Under the pieces are notes generated by a model that was given only the letters and a program-made list of their open reading frames with translations, did no database searches and had not been told where the DNA came from. From assembly GCA_037903355.1 (NCBI GenBank), contig JBAJFE010000023.1, positions 1,054,001 to 1,118,000 of the forward strand: a stretch of DNA of 64,000 bases, read 5' to 3'. The translations under genes and the position numbers were made by a program. Below are positions 13,431-25,970 of the stretch, one piece after another. Every line of letters starts with the position of its first letter. Within the stretch, counting starts at the first letter, position 1. The DNA comes from Trichuris trichiura (Eukaryota; Nematoda; Enoplea; Trichinellida; Trichuridae).

Positions 13431-15721
13431 AAAGCGGGAGTGCTAGAACGTCTGCCGTTGGGAAAATGTGGTCTGAAGAAGCGGGCATTAACGTTGCCAT
13501 CACTAAGAATACTTTTACACGATTTGCCACGCGCTAATCCGTTTAGACATGTACTTTCGGTGAGTTCACTTTACAAACCTGTGATTTTATCAAATGCAGC
13601 CATGTGATGGCGGCAAAAGCGTAGTGCTCAGATTCGGTGGACTTTTCGCTTGCACCGTAAAAGCTGGCAATGCAAATGACCAGACAATCTCCCGACATTA
13701 ATTCTTAGAGGGAAATGTCTGCTCTCAGCCCTTTGGAAGTGACATGACGAACGAGGGGCGACGGAGCAAATAATTCGCCAATCTCAAGGGAATGACAAGC
13801 AGCGATGCCACGCAAACTTATCGCTCTCGCTGCTAGCAACGTAATTTTTCTTATATAATCCCCCAATAAATGATATGATCAAGGAAGTTGAGAATATATT
13901 TTTTAAAAAGCAGCGCGTTTAAATGTTCCTCCCGCAGTTTATTCCGAATTTGCAACGGCGCTCTAATGTTTCAAAGCTGCCTTAAAAAGCTGCACTGTTG
14001 GAATGCAGAGCAATCTGCGGAGACATTTTAAAAAAGCTTTCCGTTGAGGATAAAGTTGCAACATGCCGTCGATGTTGCCGGCCGAATGGCGAAGCGAGCT
14101 CAATGGGGCTAAATGCTTTCGAATTGCTCCCTTCGTGGCCCGTCTGACGCAGACAGCCCCCAGAAAGGACTCCATATCCGGGCATTTGCGTAAGCGGGAA
14201 TTGGATTAGCCTTCATTATAGCAAATCAGCCGGAAGGTACGACTCCGCAACATTGCCTTGTCGGGATGGAGTTTTCGAAAGGTACGCATTGATCGATCAA
14301 TATCTCCTCGCCGAATATACGAAATTGAACGGCAAATTTTGCGCGTGCAAGTCATAAGCGCTAAGTAGTCTGCTTGTAAACAATGAGTTCGATTCAAGTA
14401 TCCAAGTTTCGATTTTGACGTCGTAAAAACGGAGTACTGAAAAAGCAATGCTTTTTGGTTCAACGCTTTGAAGCACTGGTCGCAGCTGAGTAACAGATAT
14501 GAGAAGACTATCTAAAAAAGAGGTTGGCTGCACACCAACACGCAACGGTCGCTGGAAGCGTAGGAAAGAATTGAGAACTTAAGCGAGAAAGCGTAATAAA
14601 CAGAATGGGGCGTAACGGTTCGCTGAACAGAGTAACTCAATGACTTGCGGCAGAATGGAACCCGCCAGAGTTAAGATGAAAATTGCGCTTAACCCCTTTT
14701 ATAGGTTTTTCGTAATATTTTCGCAGGTTTACAGCACATTCTACCTTAAAGGGGTCGGCAGTATTCCTCCAGGTTAGCTAAAGCCAATATAAATGCTTTC
14801 TTTTAAGAATGTCGCCTCCGCAAATCCTCAAAGCAGTCGTAGCTTACAATGCTAACTTACTATTTTCCGTGACGTCCAAGTACGGCGCTAATGTGGTCAT
14901 TATTTGCAGGAAGGGCCATTGAGAAGGGATTAAAAAAGGTGGAAAATTTGAAAATGCATAAAAGATTACAATTCAGGTTTCAACAGCTTTCCATTGCTCG
15001 CCTTGGGCGGTAATGCTAAAAAAGGAAAAGCGACTGTTTTCTTTCCGTACGAAAGTCCCTTTTTACAACGAACGGCTTCGATTAGAGTTGAAATGGTAGG
15101 AATTGTTTTGCCGGGAAATTGATCGGTCATTGGCGCCAGCCGCATTCCATTTTATCGAGTGCACAGAAGGCTATTCAATTTCTGCCGGCCAACTACTTGT
15201 CCCCTAAAGCGGCCAGTATTTATTTGCATCAAAGGTACTCCCGAATTCGAGCGGGATGTCAATTCTCGTTGCAAAGAGTCAATTTCGATTATGCATAGTC
15301 GAATGCTGACAACCGATTGCCTATAGAGTAGCAGCAACGCCAAGGAAACATTTCTTTTCTCCGTTGGAATTATGGTCAGCCATGGAGCAGTGACGTTATG
15401 AATTAGTGGCATTCTGAATAAATTCAAATACTTAACGAAATCGCCGCAATCGATCGCCATTCATCCGACCATCGATGAGCGGAGATTGATCAACAAACGT
15501 TGTTTCCTAAATATGGCCATAGACGACTGCTGAAAAATAATTGGCCTGATTCCTATGATATTTCGTCGTCGTTAATGATCAATTGAAGAGCTCAGCTAAG
15601 TCGGTAATGCAAATTCCTCAACTAAATTGGCCTAGCAAAAACCGCTTCCCGCCAAGCTTCTCATTAAACTTAAGTTCTTCCCTATAAGCATGCGATTCTT
15701 GCGTATTGAGCACGCACAATT

Positions 15722-15754
15722 ATGCAAATGCTATATTTGCACGCTAATTTGCAT
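15722..15754. promoter_or_regulatory. Inverted pair of ATGCAAAT octamers
   Basis: ATGCAAAT at 15722 and its reverse complement at 15747 face each other with 17 bp between them; a near-match ATTTGCAC lies in the spacer. The arrangement resembles a dimeric homeodomain/POU site, but function is unproven. Confidence 0.3.
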
Positions 15755-18622
15755 AATGACAAACCGCCAAGTAGCTGCGGTCCTCATTGACGCAAATGAA
15801 AATATAATAGGCACTTTATTAATAGAAACATTTCTTGACCGGTTACGCGGAGTGAACAGGTCTGCAATATGCTCACAGTTTTCGTTCCAGTAAAAGGCTT
15901 GACAAAAGTCATCTTATAGGCTGAATACACAAGCTGTCCTTAATAGGATGGGAGAGTTGGTTGAATGATAAAATTATTGCCAAATACGAACTGTGTCCCT
16001 GTGCTATTGCCGTCTACGAAAGACTGTTCGTGTGGAAGTTAAACACCCAACGCTATTGTCTCTCCCATACGCGGCGGGAGTCCAACTGCATTATTCATTA
16101 CTTTACGGCACCTTGAAAGTGTTCAATTGCAAATTTTTTTCGCCAAGCCAAAAGGCGCACCTCTGCGTGCCGGCACAAGGCATGTTAAAGTTTTATGCGG
16201 CCAGCGTAGCGGAAGACATTGCAAACATGCGCAACAGGCGAAAGACCCTTTGTCACTTGCGAACGCTTTTCTTTTTTGCATAACTGAGTTTTTTAAAAGC
16301 TCTTTTGCAATATCTACGATCCGTGACTGACGGCAGCTTGTAGAGTAGTATGCTTTCAGGGAATTCTCGGAAAGATTAATCGTTGCTCAATCAAGCGTGT
16401 CACTTTGTAAACGTTGACCTTTCCGCGCGGTTGCTCAACTGGCCTATTGCATGCTTGGTCGGCTAAGCATTTTGCCTTATTGAATCGCCCATACCGCATC
16501 TGAACGTCAATACTAACTTAAAGTGGGCAATGGCAAAAATGTCCATTGCTTTTTCATTAGCGGAAGGCAAATTGCGGCGATCGGACATTTTAATTGAAGA
16601 CAGCGCCCCGACCTCGTGTTGGTCTATGTATACCAGTTACACATTGTCAGCTGTCAGTAACTTTTTAAATCCAACAAAAAACTCTGCTTACCTAAGGGAG
16701 AAATGACAAACTTACGACAGCGATGACAGTTGAGCCTAAATAAGGAAAGAATTAAAAATATTCGAAAAAAAGTAAGCCTTCCAGGCTGGAACAAAGGTCA
16801 TAATAATTAGCCTACGTCTTTTGCCTTTTTCCAAGCACGCTGTTCATGCGATGACATTTCGAGAGGAAGACGGCAAAAGTTGGCATTCCTATGCAAAATT
16901 CCGACGTGCTCCAAAATTCAAAAGTTCATAAGAGTAGCGGCATGACGTCACTTGACTTTTAAGGAAAGTATTTTTAAATTCATACGCACAACGAGAACCT
17001 TTACACGGGATTGCTTATTGAAGTAGAAAATTTCTCAGAGGAAATATTTTAAAACTGTCATCTCGCGTGATCCATTTCCATATTATTCCATCAAATTGCT
17101 TTCTGGCTCTTTGTACGCAATAAAAACTATAGCAAGCATGAAGGAATTTTGTAAATTTTGCTCACTCAGTAAGTTATGCCTTCACGAAGAAGGCCGGGTC
17201 GAAGATGGTCGTTTGATGACGCGTAGTAATACCTTGGAAGAGTATGTGGCCATCCTATTGACCATTGCTTCAAAAGAGCTAAAAGATGGGTGGTAGCAAA
17301 GTTCGTTCGCGCCTCTTCAAGCAAACGGCATCCGAACCGAATTTCCCGCCTAAAGTGCTAACAATAGTTGAGAAGTGAAGCTGCTCAACTAAGGCAAACA
17401 TAACGTGCCCGTAAAATTGGCAATTTCTTTTTCGAAAACCTTTTACGAACATAATTTGGGCTGGACTCTACTTATAAAACGATTGGCTTATCATAGTTTG
17501 GATTAGCTAAGGGCGTTACCCATTAAGCTGATTGGATAAGCTGCCACAGACCGAAGGGATCGAATGGAAAAATCCTTTCTTCAATTTCAGCGCTGCTAGT
17601 TCATTCTTATTCAAGTTGCCGGCAGCTGACGAGCTAGATTTAAAAAAAGACCGCCGGCAAGCGAAGATTAATTCGTTTGGCATAAAAAGCTAGAATTACA
17701 GAGATACTTTAGCCCCGCCGCTGACTGCCTAAAGAGAGCCGCCAAACGATCCAACTAATAACTAATTATCCGAAATCTCCATTATAGACAAAGGCGCAAG
17801 TAGCGGCGGGATTGAATTAAGCATTTTTCCACAGTTTCGTCGGAAATCAATATTGGTCGCCATCACTTTTTCCGTCGGGTAAGCAAATTCTAATTTAAAT
17901 AAAACATCGCGTCTTCATTTGGGAATTTGGTTTTTTTTCTTGCGCGGCAACCGCTGAATACTAAACGTGAATGCATGCAAAGGGACAAAAATTGTGCAAC
18001 CTAAACAGAGGCTTACGGAACAACAATGGAAATCGAAAAATCATTACCGCAGCGCCTTCTTTTAGCGGCTTTATCTTTTCGAGCAACTGTAGACTACGCA
18101 ACGAGAATTGCTCACTGCCGAGAAGTTGTTTACTTAGTTCTTGGAGCCAACTTTATTCCATCGTCAACGCGTAGCGACTACCTATTCTTACGCGTTGCCG
18201 ACGGAAAAACGTGGACTCCAAAACCTGCAATGAGCTTTTACTAATGCCGCCGAGAAGATGAGGTGCGAAAATACGCCCTTACGCTTTTAAAAAACTCGAA
18301 AATTTTTCTACTGGCCAAAGCAGTGCGTAACGCAAAGGGTGCAGTAATGCGTTCGTGCGTTATAGGGATAAACTCCTTTACTCGCCTTTACTAGCTGTTC
18401 TTCATTCATTCCCGCCATGAATGTTCACTTGACAATAGCTTCCGGAAAGAAACATCGTAACAGTTGAAGGAGAGAAAGAAAGGAGCTGCTGTTGGATTGA
18501 GCAGAATGGATGCTATTGGTTGCCGAGCCGCTTTCGAAAGGTAGTATTAATATTTAAAGCAACGGGCGGCATTTTTGGCAGGCATATTGTTTTTGTTGGA
18601 AAGTACCGAACCGGGAGAACAC

Positions 18623-21600
18623 TTAGCCGTTGCTACGCGGGCAGAAAAATTTTCTTTTGTTGCCAATGGACGCTCGAACTTCCGACATGGCAATCTTTGA
18701 CTCTATGCAACATAGGTATTCTCCGGGAACGGTTGATTGCTGACACTTGTACGGAGGACCGGGAGGATTGCATGCCTTCGGATCGTTGGGTGAACATCGA
18801 TTCGGTCGATTGGTCAAGCGATCTATGTAAGGTAGCCAACCTTGTTGACAAGCGGCTTTTGCCGAACAGCATAAGTACTGCTCGCCTCCGGGTCCCATTG
18901 AGCTCATCTGATTGCATACGAAACCTTGCGGACAAGCGTAGTTGGTCTTTGAGCAGTAGTGAAATTGCTTCGTTATGGGATCGCGGTAAGGATCGCCATT
19001 CGGGCACATTTTCCATGTTGAAATAGCGGTCACCGAAGAGCAGCATAAGCTTTGACCGGTGGTTGTAAAACTTGAGCACTTAAAAATAAAATAAAATAGC
19101 ATACGCTGAAATGTGGTAAAGCCAACTGAAAAAAAAATAAAAAATTCCCTCATTACTTCCAATCTTCCTTTGCAGAGAGCTGGACAACACCCGCACGATA
19201 CCAACAACGAAACGGTGAAAAATCTTTTAATTCCTGTACGGATTTTTTGTAAATATTGCATTATCATAATTGAAATAACAACAAACAGCTTAATGTTCAG
19301 ACTTAATATTTCTGCAACTTTTAACAGTCCCAGAAATGCCTACTGTGCTATGTCAACAGGGCCTCTGATGACATTAGCCATTAAAGTGTAAAAGTCTGAA
19401 AGAAGGACTATTAGCTAAAAATGCAAATATTAGAAAGCAGCCACAGCAGGGCATTATACATTATTTTAAGATTGTATATTCTATAGGCAGTGCGCGAAAT
19501 GCCGTACACTTTGCCTAAGCGTTATGCGGAACGACAAATAATATTCAGGCAAAGTAAAGTATAATTTTTAAGGTCATGCCACCTACTCCCACACCGATCT
19601 ACAGTGGCGACACCTGCGAAAAAAGCGTGCCGTTTTTTCGTAACGTTGTGGCTATGCTGTCCTTATATTTTGACTTAGGCTTAGGCTTAGGCTAGGAACG
19701 CAATAGCCGGCAAGGTTCTACGATTAAAGCACCTAATGTTTCTCGCATCCTTGTCAGCTATTCCGCTCCGCCCTAGCCTAAGCCTAGGGCAAGATATAAG
19801 GGAAGTACAGTCGGCGAAGTAGCGAAAAAAGCAAAACAGTTTGTCCAGTAGGTGTCGCTTCTGTCGCGGATATATACTTTGCTGGTTTGTCCTTTGGCAT
19901 TTTCGTACACTGCCTGTAACGTATATACATATTACCCGCTACAACAACGGCTCATATTTAGGGTTAAAGTCAAAGAAAATCCAATTCTTTTGCGCTTAGA
20001 ATTTTATATCTGTTTTAGCATTTACTCTTTAATATAATCGCAACAGAGCACTTCCTATTCGGTGAAGTTCTCCAGCCACCACCTTACCGCCTACACTTTC
20101 TTTTCCGGCGTTGTTTATAACACTAAGCGCTAGGATTATTGGGAACGCATCTGTGCCTCTACACGAGAACTGTTAGCACTCTTTATATACCGAAAAACGA
20201 GGGCAGGCAACCTTTCATGGGAAACTACTTAAGTATAAGTGCAGATAGATATTCCCTAGCCCGGAAGAACAAGAGTTCAGGCTTTTGCGGCTGTATTGTA
20301 TAAAAAGTAGGGGATGGGGCCATAACGTACACATGAAATGCATTTATATTTCATATACACTTTATACATACATCATTAAAATAATTTTATGGGACCTATT
20401 TTTAAAGAGGGTACAATTAGAAAGTATATTCCCCAAGAAGGAGAGGATAGAAATACGCTGCCGGATAAATTGTCAAAACGTTTCCTGCGGAGTCATCTGC
20501 TTCTCCAAGAACAGTCCTTGCCTTAGAATTCTTTCTTTAAGGCATTGTAAACTACCCTGTGAAAATGAAATGCAAAATTTTCTACTTGAGACGTCACGAG
20601 CTTAAGCTTGGAAAAGTTTATGGACTTAACGTGGGGTATTTCATGCTGCATTAACAAATCGAATATGCGTACCTCGTATTCCGTAGGGCAGATTTCATTC
20701 ATTGAACACTGCTTTGGATTTCCATTGGCGTAAAGGAAAGTCTCTCGGCCTATGCAAAGGGCCAAGTGGAGCACTCCGCCGCTGGGCATGCAACATACGT
20801 AATTTCCTCCAAGATTTGACGACTCTTGGCAAAACGAGCCAACGGGACAGCTGGAATAGGAGGGATTGCAAAACCGCGGCTGACCATTCGTGTTCAGCAA
20901 AGCTATGCCGGTTGCACAAGCTGCGGACTGACAGCAAAAGTAGGATTCAATTTGCTGCTTGCCCTGCTGACAGGAGAAACCAATGGGACAAGAGGGATTT
21001 TTAACTTCGCATCGCTGGGCAATGTCGTTGACCATATATGCTTGCTGGCTCGGACCGCAAACGTTCACACGACCATTGCCACCTCCCGGACGACAGCAAA
21101 CTTGTTCCAAAGAACCCATAGCCGTCTGACATGTGTACAAAGGCGGGCAAGGAACCACGACGCTGCATTTGAATACAACACCATCCCGCTTGAATGGTAC
21201 GCTACCATCTTGACACAGTAGCAACGAACCTGCGGTGGGCTGTTTGCAGCATATGTACGTATTAGGTAGAGTAGACAACTGGCAAGTATAGCCGGGTGGG
21301 CATAATGGGTTGGCCTGAGTGCATAGTTGCGGTTTGCCCGCGCTGAGAAGGAATGGTACCTGACCACTTTGACAGCCAATCGAGCCGCCAAACGTCCATC
21401 TGCAACACAGGTACACGTTGGGCTGATCGGACTGAACGCATTGGCCATTTTGAGGGCAGGAACTATCGGCAAGCCCGCTGCACAGTACGGGGTCTGTTTC
21501 CGTAGTGATGCTTGACCAACCGTTCGGGCATTTCGGTTTTTGCATTGGCAAACCGGCAAAACAACAAATGCTGAAACTTGGCACGTTCGACTGTTCGCAC

Positions 21601-24600
21601 AGAGTACCGCTTGGGCAAGTTGGCATTTCGGCCGAACAGAACTGCGGCTTGTTGGCATCCGGATAGGGCTGACGCCCGCTTTGGCATGACCACTGGCCTA
21701 CTATGGTCGTCGTCGTCAGGCAGCATAGAAATCGTCCGGATACTTTTGACGGCAAACATTCGTACTGCGGAGGGCACTGCTGAAGGGTAGGATCGCAGTA
21801 AAAAGGTACGGAAGACGGCTTGTAGGCTGGCTGCCCATTGGCGCAAGTTTCCGTCAACTCGACCGAACTACTACAACATACGTACTGATCAATGAGCACT
21901 GTTGAGGCTACGCAAGTGTAACCAGCTACTGGACATGAGCTGCCGGGACCAAAGCAAAATTGTACCTGCCCATTGATATACAAAGGAACCATTGGAGCAG
22001 GGCAAAAAGCTTCCGACGACGTCGGCTTGCAACATATGCGAATCTGCGTATTCTCAGCGCTGGAAAGACACTGACTTTGCGACGGACAACTTTGACCAGC
22101 CGTCTGGCAGAAAACGTTGGAATTCTGCGAAGTTAAAATGGCGTCAAAGCGATTGGGACACTTGAAGATAGTAACGCCCGGGCAACAAATAAGAATTGAG
22201 GGTACTCCGATAGCGGGTACGCATGAATAATTGGGCGGGCATGGCTTATGTTCAGTGTACGAGCATTGATAAACGACGCTTTGCAATTGATACGGAACTC
22301 CACCGCCCGGGCAAGAGTAAAGTACAGGCTGGCTGACGGAACAGCATATATACTGTTTTGGAGAGTTAACGGCACTCTGGCACGAATAACCCACTGGACA
22401 AGGTACGCCAGTGATTGGATCACACATCACGGGATTGAGATCAACTATATAAGCCATAGTATTTGGAGGGCAGTTAAGCACTTGCTGAATACTAGTAGGA
22501 CGGCAGCATATTTGAACCTGAGGATCATTTGCAGCTGATACGCAAAAAGTACCCTCCGGGCAGGTTGCCGTAAAGGCATTACAAATTATAGGCCTGTTAT
22601 TTACAAGATAAATGGTCATTTTTTGAGGACAAGTATAATGCTTAACTAGTACGGTCGGTCTTGTACAGCATATGAACACGTTGGGCAGTCCTAAGGCGGC
22701 AAGGCAACTACTGCCTGCCGCGCAAGCACTTGGATTCAATGGAATGCAAGGTTTGGCAGTTGTACCCTCCATAAGCCAGCCGACCGGGCAAAGCGCAAGT
22801 TGGTAAGTGGTAGAGGTCGGTGTACAACAAATAAACTTGTCCTTGGCAAGCGACAAAAGGCACAACGAGTCGGGATCGCATGTGGACGTCACCCCCGGAG
22901 TGCACTGGTACACTGCTTGCCTTTGAAGCTTGAAGCCGGCCGGGCATTGGGCCAAGCTCACCTCCTTAACGCAACAAATATTTAAAGTCGGTAAAACCAT
23001 CGATTGCATGCAATAAGCGCCCGGGCGGCAGGCCATCGCTCCACCGCGACATTCAATTATTCGTCCATCCTGGAGACTATAGCCGGCTGGGCAGTGAGCC
23101 GCCACGGCGGTCGACTGGACGCAGCATATATGTACGGCAGGATAGCCAACAGCTTCCAAGCAAACGGAATTCAACGGACATGTCTGCTGAGATGGTACGC
23201 ATAGGATTGGCTGCAGCTGGACGGAAGTAAAACCGGCAGGGCAAGCATATTGCGCTATGGGAGTTGTGCCAGCCGGCTGGCAACACAAGTACGTATTGGG
23301 CTGACCAGGAGAAGGCAGGCAACTTGACGTTGGCTTGCAGGAATGGTACGTCGGGCTGCAAAGCTTAACTATTCCGTCTTCCGGCGCATATCCGAAGGGA
23401 CAAGTCGCGGACGGCTGGGTTGCTACCGTCACGCAGCAGAGATATTGACCAACGGGGCCACCTACCGCTTGAAGACATCTGCCCGGAGGCGAACAGCCTT
23501 CCGGATCACCAACTAGGCAACTTCTAGCTTTACCTTGGGCATCAAGTTGCAGTGACGATCCAAACGGGCATTGGCCCACTCTTCCGCAGCACAAACCCGT
23601 CGTTGAACCAACCGCTTGACATGTGTAATCCTGGGGACAGTCGAAAGGTTGACTCAAGGTACAAAGCTTTGGGCTTCTGCTGGCAGGGTCCATATAGGCG
23701 ACCATGCCGCGCGGGCAGATACCTAAACTTGCCATGTAAGTCGCAGCTTAGCCAAACGCGAATCCGGCGGCAACGGTCAGCATCCAAGCTTCCGGTTGGA
23801 ATGGGAAATATGCAAATTAGAAAAATGGATAAACGTTATGAAAGTTGCAAATACGACCGAGCCTATAAGGCAAGCCGCGATCTACGCAGGAAAACATTTA
23901 GGGCGCATACGTGGACATATCATTAGGGCTCACAATCTAGGAAGGAGTCATTTTCTCTACTTACGGAAGTCGCTTATTGAGAAATGCGTATTCTATCCTA
24001 TTCGAATATTTTTGAATAATTAAACTTGTAAGTATTGAAATTTGCCAGATAAGGCAGACGAGCGCGGTTGTCCCTAAAAACGAATAGATGTATCAAAAGC
24101 TTATGGAAAGCAACTTTCTAAAAAAAAGTGCGCCCATATCTAGTCACGCATTTTCACCATGCTTGCTCAGACTACTTATAACGAGCAGCTTTTGTAGATG
24201 AAAAAATGGAAACGTAACTCAAAAGTAAAGGTGGCAACGAAAACGCATAAAAAGTATTTTGCCCTTTTCAGCCTTCGCTATAGTATTAGCAGTTACCCGC
24301 CGTGCGTTTGGTACTAATTTTGGAAAAGTGAGGGGAAATTTTCATATGCAAATTTCTTCGAAGAAATCAAGTTTAGCTGCGAAGATCTTTGACCGAAACT
24401 CAGGAAAATAGGCTGAACGTTTAAGAACCGTAAGGCGGCAATATCAGTCGCAACTGTGAAACAAAAAGCTTACGTGATGATGTCATATTGCCTCAAAATG
24501 AACTAATGCTAAAAACGACTTTGGAGGTTGCTTTTCTAAGGCCTTCAACTATAGAACAAGTGCCGGACGAGGCTTCGCAGGCAGCTTTCATCAGTTCCAA

Positions 24601-25970
24601 ATAAGGGGTGGAATAGGTGTTCACCCGAGTCCCATTCGTCAGTAAGGGTATACGAGCAAAATCACCATCATGCAACTGATGATACAAGGTAAGCAACGTA
24701 TGCCATGCGGTTCGCCGCTGCGCGAAAGGCTACCACCCGAACGGCGCCCATTGCAATATTAATGTTATCACATTACCATCGGCGCCTTACTGACGCAGAC
24801 GAAGAGCGATTTTAAAGTTTACCTAGAATGGATGTAAGCCAGCTGCAAAGCCAGTAGTACCCCGGAAACCCGAAGCCAACAGGTTGCGTTCCGGCCGGCG
24901 ACTGCAAACATTTACGTTCCAAGAAGCTTTTCCCCAATCTATCGCTTTTCAGCATGACATTTGCACCTAAATCACGCAGTTGGTTGTTCGATACATCGGC
25001 ATGCAACTACATGGATCTACACCAAAGAAGGCAAAAAGAAACAATGCTAACAGAAGATCGAACTTTACCGCGCGACTTTGAGCAGCACTGATAGTCGGCC
25101 AGCCAAAAATTGAAATGACACGTGTACTGGGGCGGACATCCGGTCGTTTCGCCCTTTTTGCATCGCTGCACAGAGCCGGCCAAGTTGTACAGCGGTTCCA
25201 TGCCGTCCGGGCATCCTGCAACAAATCCACAATACAATACAGCAGCATAAAAGAATCAAAGCAAACCGTTGTCCTTTTGGCAGCATTGGAAATTATCCGT
25301 CAAATAGCTCCAATGGCAGACGGCTGGCTGGGGACACTTCGCATGCAAGTCGCCCGGGACGCAGTTAATTATCTGCTTGTTGACCTCAAACGGTTTTGTA
25401 CCACTTGGACAACCTCTACCTTAATAAAAGACGTGAAAGGACGTTTCCATAATTGGATATATACACCAGGATCTTTGCCGCAACAATGGTTCGACTTGGT
25501 GACACTGTCGTGATAGCAAAGCGTATCGCCTGGACATGTATTCGGCTCGCTTGGATGGCAGGGTATATTTTGATTTCTTCTGTCTTTTAATGGACGCGTA
25601 CCCCAAGGACATCCGGTAGGTGGCGGTTCAATACGTCCCATGCGCAGACAACAGTAAAGCATACTTCCTTGGCCGCTGCACGTAAACGGATTTGGGCAGT
25701 CTTTTCCGGAAGAGCACCGCTTCGGCTGACCTGTCGTCTTGTCCACGTAAGCCTTCTCCCCGGGAAGGCAATTGGCGGCTGGACTGCCAGTAAGCTCAAC
25801 TGTGGTTACAGGCGGATCTTTGACATCTTTTGATGGCACGCAGCAGACGTGCCTGTCTTGAGGACCATCGTAATAGCATATACCATTTTTAACGCAAGTT
25901 TCCGGCTTGCCCGGCGTACATTCCTGGACTACTCCGTCTCGCGAGTATGCCGTTGTCCCTTTAGGGCAAG
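18623..25970 (-). CDS. Giant WR1/lustrin-type cysteine-repeat protein, 5' partial
   Basis: Exons (minus strand): 25970-25467, 25215-25069, 24966-24823, 23722-20673 (3,050 bp) and 19078-18623. They are phase-consistent and encode about 1,430 residues. I count 26 repeats of 40-50 residues, each with six cysteines in the order C-P-x-G ... C ... C-P ... C ... C-C, such as ACPKG...HVCC and PKCPNG...VYLCC. Three lie in the first exon, one in the second, 22 in the last two; the repeat split between exons 4 and 5 is rebuilt exactly by splicing (PTEYE joins CSSF...LCC). Exon 3 is odd: it holds a degenerate unit ending WLCSW. This is the worm-specific WR1 / lustrin cysteine-rich repeat family, normally extracellular and disulphide-rich, suggesting a cuticle, eggshell or matrix role (inference). 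The first coding exon with a signal peptide was not found; exon 1 begins after TTTTCAG needing one base from upstream. Intron 4 (19079-20672) carries a TTAGGC hairpin element. Confidence 0.88.
19601..19864. mobile_element. MITE-like element A with TTAGGC repeats and 15-bp TIRs
   Basis: Ends are ACAGTGGCGACACCT (19601-19615) and, inverted, ACAGAAGCGACACCT (19864-19850), 13 of 15 identical. Inside, the left half has three perfect tandem TTAGGC units (19675-19692). The right half has the inverted counterpart around CCTAGCCTAAGCCTAGG (about 19770-19790), so the element is a nested hairpin. No coding capacity. It lies inside the last intron of the WR1-repeat gene. A related copy is at 51180-51366. 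No clear target-site duplication was seen. Confidence 0.65.

Larger units (their letters stand above)
9770..18622. other. 8.9-kb stretch without a supported gene
   Basis: No exon chain or family motif could be assembled on either strand. The longest frame, 10811-11206 (-), has no recognisable domain and overlaps an open frame on the other strand. The stretch holds GA-rich low-complexity tracts at 10761-10784 and 13409-13430, and five ATGCAAAT octamers (12484, 13670, 15607, 15722, 15747). It could be intergenic regulatory or repeat-derived DNA, or it could hold upstream non-coding exons of the synaptotagmin gene. Confidence 0.45.

Noticed and set aside
18520..19026. 168-codon plus-strand frame opposite the last WR1 exon
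   Set aside because: It is the antisense shadow of a strongly supported coding exon; the minus-strand frame carries the six-cysteine repeats.
19675..19692. Telomere or chromosome end
   Set aside because: Only three TTAGGC units, embedded in a hairpin element within an intron; not a chromosome terminus.
20826..21221. Plus- and minus-frame shadows within the 3-kb WR1 exon
   Set aside because: Many such frames exist along 20700-23900 because the exon is long and lacks stops in shifted frames; none shows family features.
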